Under the pieces are notes generated by a model. The model was not told where the DNA came from. It saw only the letters and a program-made list of their open reading frames with translations, and searched no databases. This document shows, in pieces, positions 63,907 to 64,000 of a stretch of 64,000 nt of DNA. The DNA comes from JAWKWH01 sp963669455 (GTDB lineage Bacteria > Pseudomonadota > Alphaproteobacteria > Rhizobiales > Rhizobiaceae). The stretch spans positions 3,782,001 to 3,846,000 of the forward strand of contig OY770026.1 of assembly GCA_963669455.1 (NCBI GenBank), given 5' to 3'. The translations under genes and the position numbers were made by a program. Each line of letters starts with the position of its first letter. The stretch's first letter is position 1.

Positions 63907-64000
63907 CTAGACCGCAGCCTCGCCGGTTTCACCGGTACGGATGCGGACAACTTCTTCCACGCTGGTGACAAATATCTTTCCGTCACCAATGCGCCCGGTT
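63907..64000 (-). CDS. glnB: Nitrogen regulatory protein P-II, 3' end (partial)
   Basis: The last 30 codons read TGRIGDGKIFVTSVEEVVRI then RTGETGEAAV, the conserved C-terminus of PII proteins. The gene enters from beyond the right edge and is followed 68 bp later by glnA on the same strand, the common glnB-glnA order. The T-loop with the uridylylated tyrosine is outside the window. Confidence 0.92.
   Translation of the reverse strand, partial: TGRIGDGKIFVTSVEEVVRIRTGETGEAAV

Overview
The window is a piece of chromosome from an alphaproteobacterium, most likely of the order Hyphomicrobiales (Rhizobiales). The grounds are the gene order hisB-DUF2628-hisH-hisA-hisF-hisE-coaA opposite hslV-acetyltransferase-hslU, the very long UvrB, the DUF1402 and MmcB proteins, GC-rich palindromic repeats of the rhizobial type, and an operator that fits the Irr iron-control box. 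Species cannot be fixed from this sequence. I found no rRNA, tRNA, CRISPR array, transposase or integrase.

Region 1 (1-10300): a nitroreductase tail and arfB, a secreted protein, alkB, the his operon with coaA (minus strand), then the hslVU protease operon, a DUF1402 protein and a stand-alone Lrp-type ligand domain. Region 2 (10300-16400) is repeat-rich: a Cro/CI-type repressor with its own operator, a 288-bp tandem repeat made partly from the repressor's 3' end, two orphan genes, and a uvrB whose reading frame carries palindromic insertions.

Region 3 (16400-29850): a gamma-glutamyltransferase homologue, a divergent MocR regulator/FMN-oxidase pair, then the homogentisate operon (hmgA, maiA, a 41-codon fahA remnant, a metallo-beta-lactamase-like protein, a flavin hydroxylase, DUF2783) with a divergent MarR; then a creatininase-like protein, a second MarR, a LacI regulator that appears to start at CTG, and a PuuD-like amidotransferase. 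Region 4 (29844-48980) is mostly core: cysK, mutS, maeB, two YceI proteins (one fused to cytochrome b561), glnD, murJ, a membrane haem/2Fe-2S module, mscS, trpS, a stress protein and an Irr-box-controlled nfuA.

Region 5 (49155-60083) is the most interesting part: a tryptophan catabolic island. A probable formylkynurenine hydrolase faces an operon for anthraniloyl-CoA monooxygenase/reductase, an SDR, a MarR regulator, an atypical crotonase, an acyl-CoA dehydrogenase, an aryl-CoA ligase, tryptophan 2,3-dioxygenase, kynureninase and a RidA deaminase. Together they would take tryptophan through kynurenine and anthranilate to a CoA thioester that is hydroxylated, reduced and then opened, with no anthranilate dioxygenase or catechol step. 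The crotonase lacks both usual catalytic glutamates and the RidA sits at the end, which suggests how the poorly known ring-opening steps might run.

Region 6 (60100-64000): an L,D-transpeptidase, mmcB, a DUF2799 lipoprotein, glnA and the 3' end of glnB. GlnD, GlnB and GlnA are all in this window and belong to one nitrogen-sensing cascade.
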